DNA of 64,000 nt from Oscillospiraceae bacterium (lineage in GTDB: Bacteria; Bacillota; Clostridia; Oscillospirales; Ruminococcaceae). The notes below the pieces were generated by a model, which was given only the letters and a program-made list of their open reading frames with translations, ran no database searches and had not been told where the DNA came from. The DNA is taken from assembly GCA_015067315.1 (NCBI GenBank), contig SVMR01000004.1, positions 56,370-120,369 of the forward strand. The letters are read 5' to 3'. Of the stretch, positions 33,901-42,617 are shown piece by piece. The translations under genes were made by a program, and so were the position numbers. Every line of letters begins with the position of its first letter. The stretch's first letter is position 1.

Positions 33901-35211
33901 GGACATACCGAAGTAACCGACGAAGCCGTCGCGCCCACCTGTACCGAAACGGGTCTTACCGAAGGTAAGCATTGCTCTGTTTGCGGCGAAATTCTTGTAA
34001 AACAGGAAATTGTTCCCGCTCTCGGACACACCGAAGTCACCGACGAAGCGGTCGCTCCGACCTGCACCGAAACCGGACTTACCGAAGGTAAACATTGTTC
34101 TGTCTGCGGCGAGATTCTTGTCGCACAGGAAGTTGTTCCCGCAACCGGTCACACCGAAGTAACCGACGAAGCGGTCGCTCCGACCTGCACCGAAACCGGA
34201 CTTACCGAAGGCAAACATTGCTCCATTTGCGGAACTGTTACCGTAAAACAGGAAGTTGTTCCTGCAACCGGACACACCGAAGTAATCGACAAAGCTGTAG
34301 CGCCGACCTGTACGGAAACTGGACTTACCGAAGGCAAGCATTGCTCCGTTTGTGGCGAAATTCTTGTAAAACAGGAAATTGTTCCTGCTCTCGGTCATAC
34401 CGAAGTAACCGATAAAGCGGTTGCTCCCACTTGTACCGAAACGGGTCTTACCGAAGGAAAACATTGCTCCGTATGCGGCGAGATTCTCGTTGAGCAGGAA
34501 ATTGTTCCTGCTCTCGGACATACCGAAGTAACAGACGAAGCGGTAGCTCCCACCTGTACCGAAACAGGTCTTACCGAAGGTAAACATTGTTCTGTCTGCG
34601 GCGAGGTACTTGTAAAGCAGGAAGTTGTTCCCGCTCTCGGACATACCGAAGTAATCGACAAAGCCGTCGCGCCGACTTGTACCGAAACGGGTCTTACCGA
34701 AGGAAAACATTGCTCCGTCTGCGGAACAGTTATCGTTGAACAGGAGATTGTTCCGGCTCTCGGTCATACCGAAGTCACCGACGAAGCCGTCGCACCCACC
34801 TGTACCGAAACGGGTCTTACGGAAGGCAAACATTGCTCCGTCTGCGGTGAGGTTCTTGTAAAACAGGAAATTATTCCGGCACTCGGACACACCTTCGGCG
34901 AATGGTACACCGTAACGGAAGCAACTCCGACTGAACCGGGCGAGGAACGCCGCGACTGTGAAAACTGCGATTATTACGAAACAAAAGTAATCCCCGCAAA
35001 AGGCTACGAACTGGGCGACATAAACCTCGACGGAAAAGTTGACGTAATGGATGCCTATTATATCCGCCTTGTTGTTGCGAAGCTCAGAAAACCGACGGAA
35101 CAGCAGATTCTGCTTGGCGACGTTGACCTCGACGGAAAAATAACCGCCATCGACGCGAACATAATCCGGAAATTTGCAATTAAAATGATTGAAACCCTTC
35201 CGGTACAATAA
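30988..35211 (+). CDS. Secreted transglutaminase-like, leucine-rich-repeat, dockerin protein (1407 aa)
   Basis: A large extracellular modular protein. A signal peptide (about 1-29) and a Glu-rich linker are followed by a transglutaminase-like domain (about 150-310) with a plausible triad Cys242 ([10 protein letters not shown]), His275 (ESHAWN) and Asp290 (NMDATWD). BspA-type leucine-rich repeats (about 341-805) come next. Then Cys-containing modules (about 810-970) and eight 41-residue repeats (971-1298) each have [21 protein letters not shown] sequence. A type I dockerin (1342-1407) has two calcium loops, [16 protein letters not shown] and [16 protein letters not shown]. Dockerins bind cohesins, so the protein may dock to a cell-surface or cellulosome-like scaffold. 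No cohesin is present in this window. GGAGG precedes ATG 30988. A lipoprotein gene follows 21 bp later. Confidence 0.9.
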   Translation: MNRIFKRTLSLILAVLMIFGAAPQIVSAMMTEEAAVCEDEHCEEHFHEEITETAEVTSVPEEKETEEIPEETVEETVLHEAESVSLDSANSVSEAALALREKMIARESPATIRVAEGILPSEVLAKAWEHNGTPNEGDYIRHNQIGHNYTTVSGEDENGAYTEITYTFNWLTTAEQEAEVDAAVDAVLAELNLWGKTDYEKIKGAYDWVTENVQYDFNNEDNDEYELCHSTYAAIVLKEAVCQGYATLYYRLMLELGVDCRYISGMAGYVEIESHAWNIVALDGKYYNMDATWDRDLMGHYRMFLCTEANFTEHHPDAEYLTTEWKAKYPMAVVPYVFNVAASGKLSNGMEWVLDGDTGTLTVAGTGAIPSYRYSHAPWYDYKDSVKEIVVSEGITEVGERAFYWCVNCTSLSLPSTLTAIREYGFNNLRALEYVTLPENLKIMEFCAFSECVALKEIVIPDSVTICESSAFSNCYGLKTAVIGKGLKQIPDSMFFGDRNLRDVTLPEGLTYIGDTAFADCGLFKFTIPASLTGLGSSVFSGCRGLYEFIVESGNQYYKAVNGVLFTKDGKTLVAYTMGDITSYYYVPAGTEVIARSAFNDSYRLEHVYFPDSLRIIEPYAFAYCESLWAVTFTPNITRIGDSAFRSCVNLYRAMFENPDVILESSVFANCDTMEDITLPANLKEIPNGLFYGSARLNEVTIPKSVTKIGSSAFLDCDSLKTITIPGNVKTIEQQAFDYCDKLETVIMEEGVQKIGWLAFSRSPKLKKVVIPSSVTTIENKSSTDWTFIECPNVVLHVTCGTVGWNYARSKGLAHSDTHNYTASIVVSPTCTAQGYTVYTCACGASYRSNYTAALGHSYSATVTAPTCTEQGYTTYTCVRCSYSYTANYTEAKGHSLVLENFVEPTCTEPGYTGDEVCSVCGTTYYGEAIPETGHFYDEYVTPPTCTEQGYTEYICLACGESYIENYVPALGHTEVTDEAVAPTCTETGLTEGKHCSVCGEILVKQEIVPALGHTEVTDEAVAPTCTETGLTEGKHCSVCGEILVAQEVVPATGHTEVTDEAVAPTCTETGLTEGKHCSICGTVTVKQEVVPATGHTEVIDKAVAPTCTETGLTEGKHCSVCGEILVKQEIVPALGHTEVTDKAVAPTCTETGLTEGKHCSVCGEILVEQEIVPALGHTEVTDEAVAPTCTETGLTEGKHCSVCGEVLVKQEVVPALGHTEVIDKAVAPTCTETGLTEGKHCSVCGTVIVEQEIVPALGHTEVTDEAVAPTCTETGLTEGKHCSVCGEVLVKQEIIPALGHTFGEWYTVTEATPTEPGEERRDCENCDYYETKVIPAKGYELGDINLDGKVDVMDAYYIRLVVAKLRKPTEQQILLGDVDLDGKITAIDANIIRKFAIKMIETLPVQ
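33898..34881 (+). repeat. Eight in-frame 123-bp tandem repeats
   Basis: Eight head-to-tail units of 123 bp (41 residues) lie inside the dockerin protein gene. Each unit has one Cys followed by a CxxC pair. Protein identity between units is very high, but codons differ widely at third positions. Recent slippage is therefore less likely than an older array kept by selection on the protein. Confidence 0.92.
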
Positions 35212-35232
35212 AAATTTTTCCGGAGGATCAAA

Positions 35233-35979
35233 ATGCAACTGAAAAAATTGCTTAAGATTTACTTTATAATTCTTGCCCTTGCTCTGGCTTTCGGCGGATG
35301 CGCGGATTCCGAAGAACCGGAAAACATCGAAATTCCGGAAGAAAGCGAAGTAATTATCGAAGAAGCCGAAGAATTCACCGAAGATTATTATGACCGCCTT
35401 TTTATGGACGAAGTTGTTATCGATGAAGTAAAAAGAGAAAATATTTTTTCCGCGCTTACCGATATAAAGATGAACACAGAGTTTATTAAAGATTTCAAAA
35501 TGGTTGAAAGTACCGAAGAGGGCGAAAAATACAGCTTCACCTATCGGGATACGAATTTTACTGTAATAATGGAATCGGATTCTGAAATCACCTCCGTAAA
35601 AGTCGGTGAAGACGGGGCGGACGTTTATCTTAAAGGTTACGAAGCTTACGATGCGGAAGATTATATTTTCACCGAAAGCATGAAAGACGGTATGAAGCAT
35701 ATGGTTGATAATGCTGTGGAAGTTTCGCTGGATTATCCGGAAAATTTTGAATATGCCGGCGACTGGTCTTTCAGACATGAAGAAAATTTTTATTACATAA
35801 GCGTGACTGTTCTTACCGGAACGGAAAAGACCGCTCATCCTCTGAGTCTTACCTGCTATTATGATGCTCCGGAAAACTGCATGTACTGGTATCGGCTTGT
35901 TGTTGACGGAAAAGAAATTTCGATTCCCATTGACTTTGATGTAATCGAAAAAGCCGAAAGACAGCAAATTTCCGATTAA
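35233..35979 (+). CDS. Lipoprotein of unknown function
   Basis: A 248-residue protein with a lipoprotein signal (lipobox LAFGGC, Cys near 23) and an acidic linker rich in Glu. The remaining domain is not recognised; it contains repeated beta-like stretches (SFTYRDTNFTVIMES, NFYYISVTVLTG). CCGGAGGA precedes ATG 35233. It lies 21 bp after the dockerin protein gene and before a terminator, so it is probably co-expressed with it, possibly as a membrane-anchored partner. Confidence 0.78.
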   Translation: MQLKKLLKIYFIILALALAFGGCADSEEPENIEIPEESEVIIEEAEEFTEDYYDRLFMDEVVIDEVKRENIFSALTDIKMNTEFIKDFKMVESTEEGEKYSFTYRDTNFTVIMESDSEITSVKVGEDGADVYLKGYEAYDAEDYIFTESMKDGMKHMVDNAVEVSLDYPENFEYAGDWSFRHEENFYYISVTVLTGTEKTAHPLSLTCYYDAPENCMYWYRLVVDGKEISIPIDFDVIEKAERQQISD

Positions 35980-35990
35980 TAAAAACAATA

Positions 35991-36025
35991 AAAAACTCCC
36001 CGCCATTCGGCGGGGAGCTTTTTTT
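35991..36025. terminator. Bidirectional terminator
   Basis: A stem AAAACTCCCCGCC with GGCGGGGAGCTTTT (one bulge) and ATTC loop between convergent genes, with T-runs on both sides. Confidence 0.92.
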
Positions 36026-36039
36026 AAACTCTGTAATTT

Positions 36040-37749
36040 TTATTTCTGTTCTTCCTCAATCGCTTTAAGAAGGATTTCTTTTGCGTAGGAAATGGATTCT
36101 TTTACGCTGCCTTCTTCGAAAGGAACGCGGAGGTTTGCAACTTTAAGAAGTCCGAGATAGCTCTTGCTTCCGCCGGCGTTGCAAAGGTTGAGATAATCTT
36201 TCCAAGCCTGCTCTTTGTTCTCCGCATAGCGTTTTTTAAATTCCATTGCGCCCATGGTTGTAAGGGTGTAGTTGATGTAATAGAAAGGATAGAGGAAGAT
36301 ATGGAGCTTGTGGTACCAATAACCGCCGCGGTCCATGAATTCGTCGTCGGAATAGGTTCTCCAGGGCATATATTTTTCCTCAAGTTTATGCCATTCGTAA
36401 GTTCTTTCCTTCGGAGTAAGGTCGGGGTTTTCGTAAATGATATGCTGGAATTCGTCAACAGCAACGCCGAAGGGAACAAAGGTGAGAGCTTCCTGGAGAT
36501 GTGCGAAGCGGTATTTGTCCGCCATATCGCCGAACATGTATTCGGCATAGGGATAGCAGAACTGTTCCATGGACATGGAATGGATCTCCGCAATATCGGT
36601 GCTTTCGTGGAAGTAATCCGCAACGGGCTGGTGACGCATTGCGCAGTATCCTGCGAAGGCGTGACCGAGTTCATGGGAAAGAACCTGCATATCAAAAATG
36701 GTGTGGTTGAAGCAGCTGAAAACAAAGGGAGCTTTATATTTTTTGAGGCTGGTCATATAGCCGGTGGAAGCTTTGCCCGGTTTGTTTTCAAGATCCATAA
36801 GGTTGTGGTCGATCATGAAATCAATGAATTCGCCGGTTTCGGGGCTTAATTCATGGTACATTTTTCTTGCCTGTTCAACAAGGAATTTTGCGTCGCCGAT
36901 GGGTTCCGCGTTGCCGTCCGGGAAAATGAATTTTTCATCATAAGCCATGATTTTTTCAACGCCGATGCGTTTTGCCTGAGCCTTATAAAGTTCCTCGCAA
37001 AGGGGAACGAGGTCGCGTTTTACCTGTTCGCGGAAAGCGGCAACTTCCTTCTGACCGTAATCGCTTCTGCCCTGGTTGATGTAACCGAGGGGGGTGAAGG
37101 TTTCGTAACCGAGAGCCTTGCCCATTGCGGTGCGGCATTTTACGAGTTTATCAAAAATCTCTTCCATTTTTTCTTCGTTGGAAGCATAGAATTCGGAATA
37201 TTTTGCAAAAGCGGCTTTACGGATTTCGCGGTCGGGGTTTCCGAAATAGCTCTGGATTCCGTAAAGGTTGAGAACCTTTCCGTCGAATTCAATGTTTGCG
37301 GTTGCCATAAGTTTCTGATATTCTGTGGTGAGTTCGGCCTGCTCCTGAAGATAGGGGATGAGTTCCGGTTTAAAGGAATCCAGTTCGCGGCGGATTTTGG
37401 TAAGATATTCCGGACCGAGATCCGCGTCGATTTCCGCGGCAAAGGGACTTTCGGCAAGGGCTCTTCCGAATTCGGTGAAAGTTGCCTGGGCAACGGGAAG
37501 ACGCTTGTGAAGGAATGCCATTTCGTCCTCATAGAATTTATCGGTGGTGTTGAGGGTGTTGCGGATATGGGCAACGGTGAACATTGTTTCCATATCCTCG
37601 TTGGCTTTGTCGGATTCAAGAATGATCTGTTTTACTTCCGCATAGCTTTTTGCCGCGCGGACTCTTACGGTGAGTTCTTTGCAGATTTCTTCCGCTTTGT
37701 CAATATCGGGGCGGACGTATTCAATTTTGTCAAAAGAAAAATTTTCCAT
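36040..37749 (-). CDS. M3 family oligoendopeptidase
   Basis: A cytoplasmic zinc metallopeptidase of the M3/PepF-like type, 569 residues, within the usual size for TIGR02289-type enzymes. The zinc motif HELGH is at residues 359-363 (MQVLSHELGHAFAGYCAM), and the third ligand Glu lies in ESTDIAEIHSMSMEQF about 28 residues later. It degrades short peptides, fitting the Opp importer upstream in the window. It is monocistronic, with a promoter at 37791-37819 and a shared terminator at 35991. Confidence 0.95.
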   Translation of the reverse strand: MENFSFDKIEYVRPDIDKAEEICKELTVRVRAAKSYAEVKQIILESDKANEDMETMFTVAHIRNTLNTTDKFYEDEMAFLHKRLPVAQATFTEFGRALAESPFAAEIDADLGPEYLTKIRRELDSFKPELIPYLQEQAELTTEYQKLMATANIEFDGKVLNLYGIQSYFGNPDREIRKAAFAKYSEFYASNEEKMEEIFDKLVKCRTAMGKALGYETFTPLGYINQGRSDYGQKEVAAFREQVKRDLVPLCEELYKAQAKRIGVEKIMAYDEKFIFPDGNAEPIGDAKFLVEQARKMYHELSPETGEFIDFMIDHNLMDLENKPGKASTGYMTSLKKYKAPFVFSCFNHTIFDMQVLSHELGHAFAGYCAMRHQPVADYFHESTDIAEIHSMSMEQFCYPYAEYMFGDMADKYRFAHLQEALTFVPFGVAVDEFQHIIYENPDLTPKERTYEWHKLEEKYMPWRTYSDDEFMDRGGYWYHKLHIFLYPFYYINYTLTTMGAMEFKKRYAENKEQAWKDYLNLCNAGGSKSYLGLLKVANLRVPFEEGSVKESISYAKEILLKAIEEEQK

Positions 37750-37790
37750 TAAAAAACCGTTCCTTTCAGATGCAAAAATTTTACAAGGCT

Positions 37791-37819
37791 ATAATAGCAA
37801 CTTTCGCGCTTTAAGTCAA
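37791..37819 (-). promoter_or_regulatory. Promoter of the M3 peptidase gene
   Basis: TTGACT (37819-37814), a 17-bp spacer and TATTAT (37796-37791) on the minus strand. Confidence 0.75.
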
Positions 37820-37865
37820 TGAAAGTCCATTTTTTCAACAGACCCCGCCGCAAAAAAAGGATTCC

Positions 37866-38355
37866 GGTTGGGCATTAGCCTTCCCAGAAGAGACTCCCCT
37901 GTTAGGGGAGATGTCTGCGAAGCAGACAGAGGGGTTGCCGTCTGCGGCTGAGCAAAAGGTGGCACGCCGCAGGCGTGATGAAAGAGGGATTACCAAAAAC
38001 CCGGAGGGCAAGCTCCATCTGACGAGGGAGCTGTCAGCGAAGCTGACTGAGGGATTGTAACTCCGTCCAATTACAAATCGGGCGGATAATATCCGCCCCC
38101 ATATTGTTTTAATAAACATCTCCGCGTTACGGTAGGAACGTCGTCCCCGACGTTCCGCAAAACCGTTTCCACCCTTCCGTCTTTTTCGTCGGCAAGCCGC
38201 CGAAAAATCCACCTCCCCTAATAGGGGAGGCTTAAAAGAATCCCCAGTCACGCAGCTGTTCTTAAAGGCGTGACAGCCCCCTTTGACAAGGGGGCCTTTT
38301 TTGAAAAACACCCTTCCACCGCTTCGCGGTCCCACTCCCCTCAAGGGGAGGTAAA
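37866..38355. repeat. Cluster of palindromic elements
   Basis: Several modules run together over about 490 bp without a gene. Hairpins include GTCTGCGAAGCAGAC, CACGCCGCAGGCGTG, GTCAGCGAAGCTGAC, GGGCGGATAATATCCGCCC, GAACGTCG/CGACGTTC and AGCCCCCTTTGACAAGGGGG. Ends are GGGGAG/CTCCCC type. The mixture suggests repeated insertion of elements into one another. Confidence 0.85.
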
Positions 38356-38427
38356 ACACGGACAGATAATATCCGCCCCTACGGTTTTTGAGGTAATTAT
38401 GCATTATGCACTTTGCATTCTGCATTA

Positions 38428-38456
38428 AAAAAGCACCCTTTCGGGGTGCTTTCGGT
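38428..38456 (-). terminator. tmk terminator
   Basis: The stem AAAGCACCC/GGGGTGCTTT with a TTTC-type loop and a following T-rich stretch on the minus strand, 4 bp past tmk. Confidence 0.85.
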
Positions 38457-38459
38457 TTT

Positions 38460-39089
38460 TTATAAAAGTTTGTCAATTTCGGTTTTAATTTGTTCAAAAA
38501 CCTCTTCAATGGTGCCGGTGGAATCGATTATTGCAATATTGTCCCGGTCTTTGAGCATATCAAAGACTATACCGTAGCGGCGGCGGGTTTCGGCGATCAT
38601 TGCGGCGTTTTCTTCGTAAATTTCAAAATGGGTTCTGCCCGCGCGGATATGTTCGTGGCATTTTTCCGGATCCATATCGAGGAAAATGCAGATATCCGGC
38701 TTTGTGATATAAGGACAGCCGAGGTTCATATTTGCGACCCAGTCGATGGCGCCGTCAACCCCCTGGTAAGCAAGGGAGGAATAATAATAGCGGTCGCAGA
38801 CAACGTCCGTTCCTTCGTTAAGATGCTTTATAATTCCGTTTTTGGGGCTTACGTTGTGCTGAACTCTGTCCGCCGCAAACATTGCCGCAAGTTCCTCGCG
38901 GGTTCTGGGATGTTCGCCGCCAAGACCGTCGCGCACCATTCCGCCAAGACCCGTTGCGGTCGGTTCCGCGGTATGATGGATCGTTCTTCCTTTGCTCCGG
39001 AGATATTCCGCAAGAAGATTTGCCTGGGTTGTTTTTCCGCTTCCGTCAACGCCCTCTATTACAATAAAAAGTCCGCGTTTGTTTTCCAA
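38460..39089 (-). CDS. tmk: Thymidylate kinase
   Basis: Phosphorylates dTMP to dTDP. From TTG 39089, which has AAAGGAG ten bases upstream, it has 209 residues, the normal length. The P-loop GVDGSGKTTQ lies near residue 11, the DRYYYSSLAYQG motif near 95, and the lid-region Arg residues in AGRTHFEIYEE near 148. A longer in-frame reading to 39152 would run across the promoter. It is a single gene with its own consensus promoter, divergent from ispD. Confidence 0.95.
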   Translation of the reverse strand: MENKRGLFIVIEGVDGSGKTTQANLLAEYLRSKGRTIHHTAEPTATGLGGMVRDGLGGEHPRTREELAAMFAADRVQHNVSPKNGIIKHLNEGTDVVCDRYYYSSLAYQGVDGAIDWVANMNLGCPYITKPDICIFLDMDPEKCHEHIRAGRTHFEIYEENAAMIAETRRRYGIVFDMLKDRDNIAIIDSTGTIEEVFEQIKTEIDKLL

Positions 39090-39123
39090 GATAAAAACGC
39101 TCCTTTCGGTTTTTCTATTGATA

Positions 39124-39152
39124 ATTATACCCGGTTGGAATGTGCTTGTCAA
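39124..39152 (-). promoter_or_regulatory. tmk promoter
   Basis: A perfect TTGACA (39152-39147), a 17-bp spacer and a perfect TATAAT (39129-39124) on the minus strand. Confidence 0.9.
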
Positions 39153-39256
39153 ACTTGTTTTTTCTTTTCAAAAAGCGGATTTTGTGGTATTATAATAATA
39201 TAAACGATTTGCGTTTTTCCCGAAAAGCGAGATTATTAAACAAGGAGGTTTTCTTT

Positions 39257-39982
39257 ATGGAAGAATTTTTTGAAGCAAGCCTTTTTCAAAAACCTTTTTT
39301 AAGCGCGGTTATTGTTGCCGCCGGAAGTTCCGTAAGAATGGGCGGAAAAGATAAAATTTTTCTTCCGATTGCGGGAATCCCGGTTATCGCAAGAAGCCTT
39401 CTTGCATACGAAAACTGCGGGGACGTTTCGGAAATCGTTGTTGTGACAAAGGAAAATTCAATCGATGAAATCAAAAAACTCGCGGAAGAATATAAGATAA
39501 CAAAGCTAAAAGCAATCGTTCCCGGCGGCGCGGCAAGGGCGGAATCCGTCAGAAACGGCGTTCTTGCGGTTTCTTCAAAAGCGGATTTTATCGCGATCCA
39601 TGACGGCGCAAGACCCCTTGTTCTTCCGGAAGACATAAGCCGCTGCGCGGAGGATGCTTTCCGCTGCGGCGGCGCAATTCTTGCGGTTCCTGCGACGGAT
39701 ACCATTAAATACGGAAGAAAAAACGGCTTTGTGGAATATACCCCCGCAAGGGAAAAGCTTTTTGCCGCCCAGACCCCCCAGATTTTTGATATAAAAATCT
39801 ATAAAGAGGCTATGGAACGGTCGTTCCGGGAACTTTCGGATTGGACAGACGACAGCAGGATTTTTGAAAACGACGCAAGAAAAGTTTTCCTTACCCCCGG
39901 AAAAAAATACAATATAAAAATCACCTCTCCGGAGGATATCCTTATTGCGGAAGCGCTTTTGAAAGGAAGGGAAGCAGAATGA
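39257..39982 (+). CDS. ispD: 2-C-methyl-D-erythritol 4-phosphate cytidylyltransferase
   Basis: MEP-pathway enzyme that joins MEP to CTP for isoprenoid synthesis. It has 241 residues from ATG 39257, after AAGGAGG; in-frame ATG 39140 lies in the promoter region. It begins with a short N-terminal extension, then the nucleotide-binding VIVAAGSSVRMGGKDKIFLPI near 22, AIHDGARPLV near 117, AVPATDTIK near 145, AAQTPQIF near 172 and TDDSRIFE near 195. It overlaps ispF by 4 bp. Confidence 0.95.
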   Translation: MEEFFEASLFQKPFLSAVIVAAGSSVRMGGKDKIFLPIAGIPVIARSLLAYENCGDVSEIVVVTKENSIDEIKKLAEEYKITKLKAIVPGGAARAESVRNGVLAVSSKADFIAIHDGARPLVLPEDISRCAEDAFRCGGAILAVPATDTIKYGRKNGFVEYTPAREKLFAAQTPQIFDIKIYKEAMERSFRELSDWTDDSRIFENDARKVFLTPGKKYNIKITSPEDILIAEALLKGREAE

Positions 39983-40446
39983 TAAGAATCGGTCACGGCT
40001 ATGACGTACATAAACTTGCCGAAGGACGCCGCCTTGTTCTCGGCGGAGTTGAGATTCCTTACGAAAAAGGTCTTCTCGGACATTCGGATGCGGACGTTCT
40101 TGCCCATGCGGTTGCGGATGCGCTTCTGGGCGCCCTTGCTCTTCCGGATATCGGAAGAAGATTCCCGGACAAGGATCCGAAATATAAGGACGCAAACAGC
40201 ATTCTTCTTTTGAAGGACGTTTATTCCGAAATTTTGAGCACGGGATATTCCGTCTGCAATCTCGACTGCACGGTTATTGCAGAAAATCCGATGCTCAAGC
40301 CGTTTATTGAACGGATGAGAGCCGTTCTTGCGGATGCTTTGAGCACAGATATCAGCAACGTGAACGTCAAGGCGACCACCGAGGAAGGGCTCGGGCTCCG
40401 CGGCGAAGGAATCGGTGCCCACGCGGTTGTTCTTTTGGAAAAATAA
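39979..40446 (+). CDS. ispF: 2-C-methyl-D-erythritol 2,4-cyclodiphosphate synthase
   Basis: MEP-pathway enzyme that cyclises CDP-ME 2-phosphate to MEcPP. Its 155 residues are the normal length. Metal ligands are Asp9 and His11 (GHGYDVHKL) and His in LLGHSDADVLAHAVADALLGA near 43. The C-terminal TTEEGLGLRGEGIGAHAVVLL is typical. It forms the ispDF pair with a 4-bp overlap and has a terminator right after. Confidence 0.97.
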   Translation: MIRIGHGYDVHKLAEGRRLVLGGVEIPYEKGLLGHSDADVLAHAVADALLGALALPDIGRRFPDKDPKYKDANSILLLKDVYSEILSTGYSVCNLDCTVIAENPMLKPFIERMRAVLADALSTDISNVNVKATTEEGLGLRGEGIGAHAVVLLEK

Positions 40447-40454
40447 TTTTTTTG

Positions 40455-40482
40455 AAAGGCGGGTTAAAAACCGCCTTTTTTT
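40455..40482 (+). terminator. ispDF terminator
   Basis: AAAGGCGGGTT with AACCGCCTTT stem and T-run, 9 bp past ispF. Confidence 0.92.
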
Positions 40483-40485
40483 GTT

Positions 40486-40850
40486 AAAAGGCCCCCTTGC
40501 CTAAAGGGGGCTGGATTTTTTAACCGCTTGCGGTTAAAAAAGACTGGGGGATTCTTTTGGAATTATCAGCCGGATTTAATTAAATAGGATTTACACCCTT
40601 TCGTCTTTTGCCTTCGGCAAAATCCAGCTCCCTTTGCACAAGGGAGCATGCCCTCCGGGTTTTTGGTAATCCCTCTTTCGTCACCTTCGGTGACACCTCC
40701 CCTCTGGGAAGGCTGACCCTCCGGGAATCTTTTTTTGCGGGCGACCACAAGGGTCGCCCCTACGGAGTTTCAATTAACTTTCAGCTTTACATTGAAAGGA
40801 ATCCCCTCGCCACTTCGTGGTCCTCTCCCCTTTGACAAGGGGCGCTATTA
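40486..40850. repeat. Cluster of palindromic elements upstream of Rrf2
   Basis: About 365 gene-free bases built from repeat modules. These include GCCCCCTTGCC...AAGGGGGC, TTTTTTAACCGC/GCGGTTAAAAAA, a core with CAGCCGG, TTTTGCC/GGCAAAA (loop TTC), GTCACC/GGTGAC (loop TTCG), GGGCGACC/GGTCGCCC followed by CCTACGG, and CCACTTCGTGG. It ends about 60 bp before the Rrf2 promoter. Confidence 0.85.
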
Positions 40851-40910
40851 CCATCCGGGAAGGCAAGCAAAAAATTAATGAAAATTTAAAAAATTTTATA
40901 TCCCTGCATC

Positions 40911-40939
40911 TTGCTATGAATTGACACTTGTGTTATAAT
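40911..40939 (+). promoter_or_regulatory. Rrf2 gene promoter
   Basis: TTGCTA, a 17-bp spacer and a perfect TATAAT. The spacer contains a TTGACACTTGTGT stretch, close enough to the -10 box to be a regulator site. Confidence 0.7.
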
Positions 40940-40989
40940 TAATTGCTTTAAATATTATTTATTATATAAAGATAAAGGATTTTTGCTGT

Positions 40990-41400
40990 ATGATGATTTC
41001 CACAAAAGGCCGTTACGGCCTCAGGCTTATGCTCGACCTTGCGGCAGAAGGCGGCGAAAGACCTGTTCCGGTAAAAGAAATTGCAAAAAGGCAGAATATA
41101 AGCGAAAAATATCTTGAACAGATCATAAGCCCCCTTTCAAAAGCCGGACTTGTAAAAAGCATCCGCGGCGCCCAGGGCGGTTATGTTCTTACAAAACCCG
41201 CGGCAGAAATAACCGCCGGAGATATTCTTCGGGCGGCGGAAGGAACAATCGCTCCTGTCGAATGCTGCGAAAGCGGATGCGACCGTTCCGACGGCTGCAT
41301 AACTTTCGGGCTTTATAAAAAGATTCAGGATGCGGTCGATTCCGTTGTTGATTCCGTAACCCTTGCGGATATGCTTGCGGATGTCGGAATTTCCGTTTGA
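40990..41400 (+). CDS. Rrf2/IscR family regulator
   Basis: A 136-residue winged-helix regulator. The N-terminal DNA-binding domain has ISTKGRYGLRLMLDLA and KEIAKRQNISEKYLEQIISPLSKAGLV, with the wing Gly-rich RGAQGGYVL. A Cys cluster in the C-terminal half (ECCESGCDRSDGC, about residues 93-105) matches the place where IscR/NsrR proteins hold an Fe-S cluster, so redox or Fe-S sensing is likely; CymR-type members lack these Cys. ATG 40990 and ATG 40993 are both possible starts. Its own promoter precedes it, and no Fe-S gene lies beside it. Confidence 0.92.
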   Translation: MMISTKGRYGLRLMLDLAAEGGERPVPVKEIAKRQNISEKYLEQIISPLSKAGLVKSIRGAQGGYVLTKPAAEITAGDILRAAEGTIAPVECCESGCDRSDGCITFGLYKKIQDAVDSVVDSVTLADMLADVGISV

Positions 41401-41436
41401 TAAGCCATATTTTACAGTTTTTTCACATTTGTTCCA

Positions 41437-41465
41437 TTGCTTTTAATCCCACAGACAAGTATAAT
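41437..41465 (+). promoter_or_regulatory. mreB promoter
   Basis: TTGCTT, a 17-bp spacer and a perfect TATAAT (41460-41465), with about 55 bases to the start codon. Confidence 0.78.
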
Positions 41466-41519
41466 ATTAATATATTATTTTTAACACCAACAACAAGCTC
41501 GAAAGGGGAGCCTCAATAA

Positions 41520-42551
41520 ATGAAATTCAACTTTTTTAATCAGGATATCGGTATCGACCTCGGTACTGCAAATACTCTTATTTTCAGCAAAGGCAAGGGC
41601 ATTATCATGCGCGAACCTTCCGTTGTTGCGGTTGATACCCGCACCGACACAGTCCGTTATGTAGGTCAGGAAGCAAAAGAAGTAATCGGCCGTACCCCCG
41701 GTTCAATCGTCGCGGTAAGACCTCTTAAAGACGGCGTTATTGCCGACTTTGACATCGCGGCTTCCATGCTCCAGATCTTCATCAAAAAAATCTTCAACAA
41801 CTCCATTTTTGCAAGACCCCGCTGCGTAATCTGCATTCCCTCCGGCGTTACCGAAGTTGAACGCAGGGCGGTCCGCGAAGCGGCAATGAAAGCCGGCGCA
41901 CGCCAGGTACATATCATTGAAGAACCCATGGCGGCGGCAATCGGCGCAGGTCTTCCCGTTGCCGAAGCATGCGGCAGCATGGTTGTCGATATCGGCGGCG
42001 GCACTTCCGAAGTTGCGGTTATCTCCCTCGGCGGTATCGTTGCATCCAAATCCGTCCGTGTCGGCGGCGACGAATTCGACGCGGCAATCATTTCCTACAT
42101 CAAGAGAAAATACAATCTCCTTATCGGTGAACGCAGCGCAGAGGCAATCAAAATGACCATCGGTTCCGCATTCCCCTTTGAAGAGGAGCTTGAAATGGAA
42201 ATCAAGGGACGCAACCTTGTTGACGGTCTTCCGAAAAATATGTTCATCACAAGCGAGGAAATCCGCGACGCGCTTTCCGATCCGCTTTCTTCCATTATGG
42301 ACGCAATCAAATCCACCCTTGAACGCACCCCTCCGGAACTTTCCGCGGATATTATTGACCACGGCATCACCCTTACCGGCGGCGGAAGCCTTCTTCACAA
42401 CATTGACAAACTTATCAGCAAGGAAACCGGCATGCCCGTTTATATTGCGGAAAACTCTCTCGATTGTGTTGCCGCAGGCGCCGGCGAAGTTCTTGACAAC
42501 ATCGATCTTCTCCGCGAAGTTGTTTCCGACAGCGAACGCCGTCTTGGATAA
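41520..42551 (+). CDS. mreB: Rod-shape protein MreB/Mbl
   Basis: Actin-like filament protein that guides lateral wall synthesis. It has 343 residues. The phosphate-1 motif is [13 protein letters not shown] near residue 10, the phosphate-2 motif [19 protein letters not shown] near 157, and the adenosine motif [16 protein letters not shown] near 282. An N-terminal amphipathic KFNFFN precedes it. AAAGGGGAG lies upstream. It is followed by a terminator-like hairpin and then a nuclease-bearing element that separates it from mreC. Confidence 0.96.
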   Translation: MKFNFFNQDIGIDLGTANTLIFSKGKGIIMREPSVVAVDTRTDTVRYVGQEAKEVIGRTPGSIVAVRPLKDGVIADFDIAASMLQIFIKKIFNNSIFARPRCVICIPSGVTEVERRAVREAAMKAGARQVHIIEEPMAAAIGAGLPVAEACGSMVVDIGGGTSEVAVISLGGIVASKSVRVGGDEFDAAIISYIKRKYNLLIGERSAEAIKMTIGSAFPFEEELEMEIKGRNLVDGLPKNMFITSEEIRDALSDPLSSIMDAIKSTLERTPPELSADIIDHGITLTGGGSLLHNIDKLISKETGMPVYIAENSLDCVAAGAGEVLDNIDLLREVVSDSERRLG

Positions 42552-42569
42552 TTTTCCGGAAATCCATCC

Positions 42570-42613
42570 ATGGAGGAACCGCTTTTTCCGAAAAACGGTC
42601 CTCCATTTTGTTT
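42570..42613 (+). terminator. Terminator after mreB
   Basis: ATGGAGGAACCG with CGGTCCTCCAT (one bulge) and a 14-base loop is followed by TTTTGTTT. It lies directly upstream of the nuclease-bearing repeat, so mreC and mreD may rely on read-through or another promoter. Confidence 0.75.
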
Positions 42614-42617
42614 AATA

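Noticed and set aside
33898..34881. Possible CRISPR or satellite array
   Set aside because: The eight direct repeats are in frame within a protein, 123 bp apart without unique spacers, and protein identity exceeds DNA identity.
32980..36006. A 1008-codon open frame on the minus strand
   Set aside because: It lies opposite the dockerin protein and lipoprotein genes. The plus-strand frame has signal peptide, domains and dockerin, while the reverse frame is repetitive and arises from the tandem repeats and codon bias.
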